Assembly (NCBI GenBank): GCA_025351425.1
Contig: JANXVY010000009.1
Coordinates: forward strand, 20,813 to 84,812
DNA from: Hyphomicrobium sp.
GTDB lineage: Bacteria; Pseudomonadota; Alphaproteobacteria; Rhizobiales; Hyphomicrobiaceae
Direction: 5' to 3'
Length of the DNA: 64,000 bases
The notes beneath the pieces were generated by a model. The model saw nothing but the letters and a program-made list of their open reading frames with translations. It ran no database searches and was not told the origin of the DNA. Shown here piece after piece: positions 60,387-64,000 of the stretch (positions are counted from its first letter, which is position 1; each line of letters starts with the position of its first letter). A program made the position numbers and the translations under genes.

Positions 60387-61246
60387 CCGTGGCGCAAGCA
60401 TTCGTGGCCGCCTGCCGGGCCGAGCTTGCAAGCCTGAAACCCGGCAACGTCCACGCGTTCTCGCCCGGCCATCGGATGGATACGGCGATGTTCGAGGCAT
60501 CGGCACTTGCCGCAGCGCCCGAAATCGCAAGGCCCCACGCAACGGTTGGCTCGCGCATCGAAGCCGCCATAACCGCGAGCGTGAAGGCGGCGGGCTGCAA
60601 TACCAACCTCGGCATCGTGTTGCTGTGCGCGCCGCTTGCATGCGCCTTCGAGCGCCGCCACGGCCCGCTGCGTGTGGACCTGGCCGACGTCCTGGCCGAG
60701 TTGACCATCGACGATGCCCGGGCCGCCTACCGCGCGATTGGTGCCGCCAATCCCGCAGGTCTTGGCACTGTTGGAACCGCAGATGTCGCGAGGCAGCCCT
60801 CGATCACACTCCGCGAAGCGATGAACTTCGCCCGCAGCCACGACCGCATCGCCAACGCCTACGTGACGGATTTTGCTGACATCTTCGAATTTTCGTTGCC
60901 AGCGCTCCACGCCGCGCGCCAATCGGCAGACACGCCCGAACTCGCCGTGACCACGCTACACATGTGCCTGCTGGCGCACTTCCCCGACACCCACATCGCG
61001 CGCAAATTCGGCATCAAGACCGCCCAAGACGTGCAGACCGCGGCGCACCAGCTTGCCACGTTGTATCTGCCCGCCGTCAATGAGGACGGCTTTTCGAAGC
61101 TGCTGGAGTTCGACGCCGATCTGAAAAAGCGCGGCCTGAACCCCGGAACGACAGCCGACTTTGTTGTCGCTACGCTGTTTTCAGAAGCGCTGTTAACTGC
61201 AAATCGTCCGGGAAAATTGGTCTCGTCCCCCTTGCCTGAAGGGTGA
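60383..61246 (+). CDS. CitG-like (triphosphoribosyl-dephospho-CoA synthase family) protein, Orf7-like
   Basis: In 287 aa: CRAELASLKPGNVHAFSPGH (the CitG-type substrate loop), VGSRIEAAITASVKAAGCNT-type helix, NLGIVLLCAPLACAFERRHG, IGAANPAGLGTVGTADVARQ and a C-terminal MCLLAHFPDTHIARKFG. No citrate lyase genes are present; in methylotrophs this gene (Orf7) belongs to the H4MPT/methanofuran cofactor set, with phosphoribosyl or adenylyl transfer chemistry expected. Start ATG 60383 overlaps the ATP-grasp stop. Confidence 0.88.
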   Translation: MTVAQAFVAACRAELASLKPGNVHAFSPGHRMDTAMFEASALAAAPEIARPHATVGSRIEAAITASVKAAGCNTNLGIVLLCAPLACAFERRHGPLRVDLADVLAELTIDDARAAYRAIGAANPAGLGTVGTADVARQPSITLREAMNFARSHDRIANAYVTDFADIFEFSLPALHAARQSADTPELAVTTLHMCLLAHFPDTHIARKFGIKTAQDVQTAAHQLATLYLPAVNEDGFSKLLEFDADLKKRGLNPGTTADFVVATLFSEALLTANRPGKLVSSPLPEG

Positions 61247-61439
61247 CGCTTGGCGTACGACACTTTCGGCGTAACAGCCGCTATCTGGCCAACCAACTCA
61301 CAGCAATCGCGCCTTCGATCGTCGCAACGCTTTGGGGTCTGCCAACTGGGATAGCTTGTAACGAGCGCAAACCAACCGGTGCAGGTCATCCTGTTCCGCA
61401 CGGTTGCTTATGTATATTAGACCTTGGGAGGAAACCCGA

Positions 61440-61952
61440 ATGGCCTCGATTACTAAAGTTATGGTCGGCGAATCGCTCGTTGGCGATGGCAACGAAGTTG
61501 CTCACATCGACCTCATCATCGGACCCCGCGGCAGCGCTGCCGAAGTGGCGTTCTGCAACAGCCTGACGAACAACAAGGACGGTTTCACGTCGCTCCTGGC
61601 TGTGATCGCTCCCAACCTGGCCTGCAAGCCCAACACCATCCTGTACAACAAGGTCACCATCAAGAACGCCACCCAGGCCGTTCAGATGTTCGGCCCCGCC
61701 CAGTACGGCGTTGCCAAGGCCGTTCAGGATTCGGTTGCAGAAGGCGTGATCCCCGCTGCCGAAGCTGATGACCTGTACATCTGCGTTGGCGTGTTCATCC
61801 ATTGGGAAGCCAAGGACGACGCCAAGATCCAGGACTTCAACTACCGCGCCACGAAGGAAGCACTGGCTCGCGCCATCACCGGCAAGCCGACGGCTGCCGA
61901 AGCGACCGCAGCCCGTAACACGGCTCATCACCCTTTCGCCGCCAAGTCGTGA
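61440..61952 (+). CDS. fae: Formaldehyde-activating enzyme
   Basis: Condenses formaldehyde with H4MPT to methylene-H4MPT; among the most abundant proteins in growing methylotrophs. In 170 aa: [20 protein letters not shown] with the catalytic His (about 17-20), [39 protein letters not shown], and the C-terminal basic [10 protein letters not shown]. Strong ribosome site GGGAGGAA. Codon choice looks highly optimised. Own leader (193 bp after orf7) and a strong hairpin after the stop suggest separate high expression. Confidence 0.97.
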   Translation: MASITKVMVGESLVGDGNEVAHIDLIIGPRGSAAEVAFCNSLTNNKDGFTSLLAVIAPNLACKPNTILYNKVTIKNATQAVQMFGPAQYGVAKAVQDSVAEGVIPAAEADDLYICVGVFIHWEAKDDAKIQDFNYRATKEALARAITGKPTAAEATAARNTAHHPFAAKS

Positions 61953-61958
61953 CTAGCT

Positions 61959-61995
61959 GACGCTGCGTCGGAGGCCGCTCCGAAGGCGCAGCGTC
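61959..61995 (+). terminator. Long hairpin after fae
   Basis: GACGCTGCG (61959-61967) with CGCAGCGTC (61987-61995), enclosing TCGGAG-gccg-CTCCGA: 15 pairs with a 3-base bulge. No T-run follows, so it may stabilise the message 3' end as much as terminate. Confidence 0.65.
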
Positions 61996-62081
61996 CTATC
62001 CCGCCCATTGACGACCGGCCGCCTCTGAGCGCCTCGGAGCTCAAACTCCTGGCCTTGAAGATGTCTGGACACTGGAAGGGA

Positions 62082-62129
62082 TAGAGGGCTTCCGGAAAAG
62101 TGCGAAAGCGGTTTTCCGATAGGAAGCCC
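62082..62129. repeat. Solo first hairpin of the two-hairpin repeat family
   Basis: Begins TAGAGGGCTTCC and pairs GGGCTTCC/GGAAGCCC (62086-62093 with 62122-62129), inner GGAAAA/TTTTCC with GTGCGAAAGCGG between, as in the variant at 45337-45439. The second hairpin is missing. It lies between fae and the HisA-like gene. Confidence 0.7.
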
Positions 62130-62157
62130 GGCAGAACACAGACTTCGATTGAAATGA

Positions 62158-62198
62158 ATTAACGGCCGGTGATCTCGTGGAGTTCACCGGCCGTTAAT
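62158..62198 (-). terminator. Coding-embedded hairpin at the end of the HisA-like gene
   Basis: Perfect 15-bp inverted repeat ATTAACGGCCGGTGA (62158-62172) with TCACCGGCCGTTAAT (62184-62198), 11-base loop. The stem encodes the last codons and the stop codon of the minus-strand gene, and is followed by TCATTTC on that strand. Confidence 0.7.
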
Positions 62199-62896
62199 GT
62201 TTGGGCGTGCAGTGCCGACGCAATCAGTGCCCCAGACGCACCTGCTGATCGGGCAGAAACGAGGTCGGCGCGGTTGCGAACGCCGCCAGCCGCATAGACA
62301 ACGGACGCCGGAGAACGTCGCTTGAGGTCCCCGATCCGCATGAGATCGGGCCCAGCACCGCGCCCTACCCTTGCAAGCGTCATGGCGATCACGCGTTTGG
62401 GCCAGCACGCTGGATTGGCCAGCAGCGCGGGATCGCCAACAAAACCATCGCCGCGAAAATCGAGCGAGAGGATCACGCGGTCGCCGAACCGCCCCTTCAG
62501 CGCCGCAAGCTCCTCCGGGCCGGCACCGGTCTCGCTGCCAATGACGGCGCTCACCCCAGGACATGCCAGCGCCGCAGCGATCTCGTCAGCGGATTTCGCC
62601 CCTTGGTCGGCCCACACCTCGGCGCCCGGATGATCGGCCGCCAGCAACTTGAGCAGGGTGGTGTCCGCTCCGCGCCCCTCGATGCCATCAAGGTCGGCCA
62701 CATAGATGACGGCGAACGGATGAAGTGCCATAAGGCCCTGCGCAACCGCGCGTGGATCGCTGCTGGCGCTGAACGGCGAGGCGAGCGGCCGATAGTTGGC
62801 CCGGTCACCAGCGACGGCGCGCACCGCCACCCCATGCCGCACATCTATAACGGCTATCACGTCCAAAACGGGCGTCTCCAAGGATCGGGTTTTCAC
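62159..62896 (-). CDS. HisA-like TIM-barrel protein near the C1 cluster
   Basis: In 245 aa: LDVIAVIDVRHGVAVRAVAG, HPFAVIYVADLDGIEGRGAD, RVILSLDFRGDGFVGDP and VVYAAGGVRNRADLVSARSA follow the HisA/HisF barrel pattern, including the late Gly-Gly-Val phosphate loop. Distinct HisA-like proteins occur beside H4MPT genes in methylotrophs; whether this one acts there or in histidine synthesis is open. GTG 62896 is the only good start, two bases from the divergent ATG at 62899. No other his genes are nearby. Confidence 0.8.
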   Translation of the reverse strand: MKTRSLETPVLDVIAVIDVRHGVAVRAVAGDRANYRPLASPFSASSDPRAVAQGLMALHPFAVIYVADLDGIEGRGADTTLLKLLAADHPGAEVWADQGAKSADEIAAALACPGVSAVIGSETGAGPEELAALKGRFGDRVILSLDFRGDGFVGDPALLANPACWPKRVIAMTLARVGRGAGPDLMRIGDLKRRSPASVVYAAGGVRNRADLVSARSAGASGALIASALHAQTLTAGELHEITGR

Positions 62897-62898
62897 GT

Positions 62899-63948
62899 AT
62901 GCTCTACCGCAAACTCGGCCGCACCGGGCTAGACGTTTCCCTCATCGGTCTCGGCACCATGACCTACGGCCAGCAGAACAACGAAGCCGAAGGCCACACC
63001 CAAATGGACTACGCGTTGGACCAGGGCGTCAACCTGTTCGATGCCTCCGAGCTGTATCCAATCCCGCCGCTGCGGCAAACGCAGGGCGCAACCGAGCGCG
63101 TCGTCGGCAGCTGGCTCAAGGCCCGCGGCACGCGCGACAAGGTGATCCTGGCGACGAAAGCCGTCGGGCGCACGGTCATGACCTGGTTTCGCGCCGATGG
63201 CTCGCCCGGGCGCATCAACAAGGCCCAGCTGACCGAAGCCGTCGAGGGCTCGTTGCAGCGATTGCAGACCGACTATATCGACCTCTATCAGCTCCATTGG
63301 CCCGACCGGGCGACGCCCTTGGGCGCAAACCCGGCGCGTTACAACCACGCGGATTTCGACGGCGACGGCGCGCCGATGCACGAAACGCTCGAAATCCTCG
63401 AAACCTTCGTCAAGGCCGGCCTGATCCGCCACATCGGCGTCTCCAACGAAAGCGCCTGGGGCACGATGCGGTTCGTCTCCGAGAGCAACGCACGCCGCCT
63501 GCCGCGCATCCAGTCGATCCAGAACGCGTACAATCTGCTGAACCGCACGTTCGACGTAGGCCTCGCCGAAGTATCGCTGCGCGAACGCGTGAGCCTGATC
63601 GCCTATTCGCCGCTCGCCCAAGGCTATCTGACCGGCAAGTACCTCGACGGCGCGAAGCTCGCGGGCGCGCGCAACACTCTGTTCAACCGCGGCCAGCGCT
63701 ACGAACGGCCGGGCGCCAGCGACGCAATCCGCGATTACCTGGCGCTCGCCAGCAAATACGGCCTCGACCCGGCGCAGATGGCGATCGCCTTCGTCAACCA
63801 GCAGCGCTTCGTCGCAAGCACACTGATCGGCGCCACCACCATGGAGCAGCTCGCCAACGCGATCGGCGCCATCGATCTCGTGCTGCCGCCCGAACTCAAC
63901 GTGGAAATCGACGCCGTCCACCAGCGCCGCGGAAACCCTGCGCCATGA
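62899..63948 (+). CDS. Aldo/keto reductase (Tas family)
   Basis: NADP(H)-dependent reductase. In 349 aa: YRKLGRTGLDVSLIGLGTMT at the start, ALDQGVNLFDASELYPIPP with the catalytic Asp and Tyr, VILATKAVGRT with the Lys position, DYIDLYQLHWPDRATPLG with the His, and LIRHIGVSNESAWGTMRFV. The long insertion after the Tyr and the LHWPDR motif are typical of Tas. The substrate is unknown. Its stop overlaps the next start (ATGA). Confidence 0.9.
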   Translation: MLYRKLGRTGLDVSLIGLGTMTYGQQNNEAEGHTQMDYALDQGVNLFDASELYPIPPLRQTQGATERVVGSWLKARGTRDKVILATKAVGRTVMTWFRADGSPGRINKAQLTEAVEGSLQRLQTDYIDLYQLHWPDRATPLGANPARYNHADFDGDGAPMHETLEILETFVKAGLIRHIGVSNESAWGTMRFVSESNARRLPRIQSIQNAYNLLNRTFDVGLAEVSLRERVSLIAYSPLAQGYLTGKYLDGAKLAGARNTLFNRGQRYERPGASDAIRDYLALASKYGLDPAQMAIAFVNQQRFVASTLIGATTMEQLANAIGAIDLVLPPELNVEIDAVHQRRGNPAP

Positions 63949-64000
63949 ACGAGCACGACCAGCACAGCCGTCGCGATGTGACGACAGCCGGCTATGACGT
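63945..64000 (+). CDS. 5' end of a gene continuing past the window
   Basis: ATG 63945 overlaps the aldo/keto reductase stop; 18 complete codons are visible, a hydrophilic start MNEHDQHSRRDVTTAGYD. Too short to identify, but the overlap supports a real co-transcribed gene. Confidence 0.6.
   Translation, partial: MNEHDQHSRRDVTTAGYD

Noticed and set aside
60383..61246. Citrate lyase prosthetic group synthesis gene citG
   Set aside because: No citrate lyase genes are nearby; the position between the ATP-grasp gene and fae matches the Orf7 of methylotroph clusters.
62159..62896. Genuine histidine biosynthesis hisA
   Set aside because: Kept as HisA-like only: no other his genes, atypical N-terminus, and C1-cluster context.

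Overview
The window reads as chromosomal DNA of a GC-rich methylotrophic alphaproteobacterium, most probably of the order Hyphomicrobiales (Hyphomicrobium-like). The main evidence is a tetrahydromethanopterin (H4MPT) C1-transfer cluster (RFAP synthase, mtdB, mch, an ATP-grasp gene, a CitG-like gene, fae) about 5 kb from a complete pqqABCDE operon, plus a Caulobacter-type Tad/Cpa pilus locus, a phasin and the ClpS/ClpA pair. The genus is an inference. I saw no rRNA, tRNA, transposase, prophage or CRISPR array.

Layout: 1-1173 is the 3' part of an OprB-type porin. 1383-6963 is trpG-trpD, then two opposite-strand genes of unknown function, then trpC-moaC-moeA. 6964-20787 is a housekeeping stretch: AzlCD-type exporter, two acyltransferase-3 membrane proteins, a SPOR-tailed D,D-carboxypeptidase, phasin, clpS-clpA, two glutathione S-transferases, an NlpC/P60 hydrolase and a leucyl aminopeptidase. 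20877-34487 is the Tad pilus locus: tadD on +, then (read on the minus strand from 32062 down) three flp pilins, cpaA, cpaB, cpaC, cpaD, cpaE, cpaF, tadB, tadC, and divergently a secretin-N-domain protein and two TadE-like minor pilins. Terminator-like hairpins after flp3 and cpaA divide the minus-strand block into several expression units.

34720-46365 holds a TetR regulator, a YdjM-like membrane protein, a CDF metal exporter, an L,D-transpeptidase, two tandem structured small RNAs, an EF-hand lipoprotein, rimO, a YceI-cytochrome b561-YceI operon, a DUF3300 protein and a histone-deacetylase-fold hydrolase. 46429-50062 encodes assimilatory sulfite reductase (cysJ, cysI). 50510-54173 is pqqA-B-C-D-E, followed by an FKBP lipoprotein and a cytochrome c. 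55208-61952 is the pterin/C1 region: folK and a pterin carbinolamine dehydratase on minus, then RFAP synthase, mtdB, mch, Orf5-like, Orf7-like and fae on plus. A HisA-like gene and an aldo/keto reductase end the window.

Functionally, PQQ would serve periplasmic alcohol (methanol) dehydrogenase; the formaldehyde made is captured by Fae and oxidised on H4MPT through MtdB and Mch. RFAP synthase, and perhaps the pterin genes, make the carrier. The most notable non-coding signals are the tandem small RNAs at 39390-39716, each with a CCCCACCCC loop that could pair with Shine-Dalgarno sequences of at least three genes in this window, and two families of two-hairpin intergenic repeats whose stems differ between copies while the architecture is kept.
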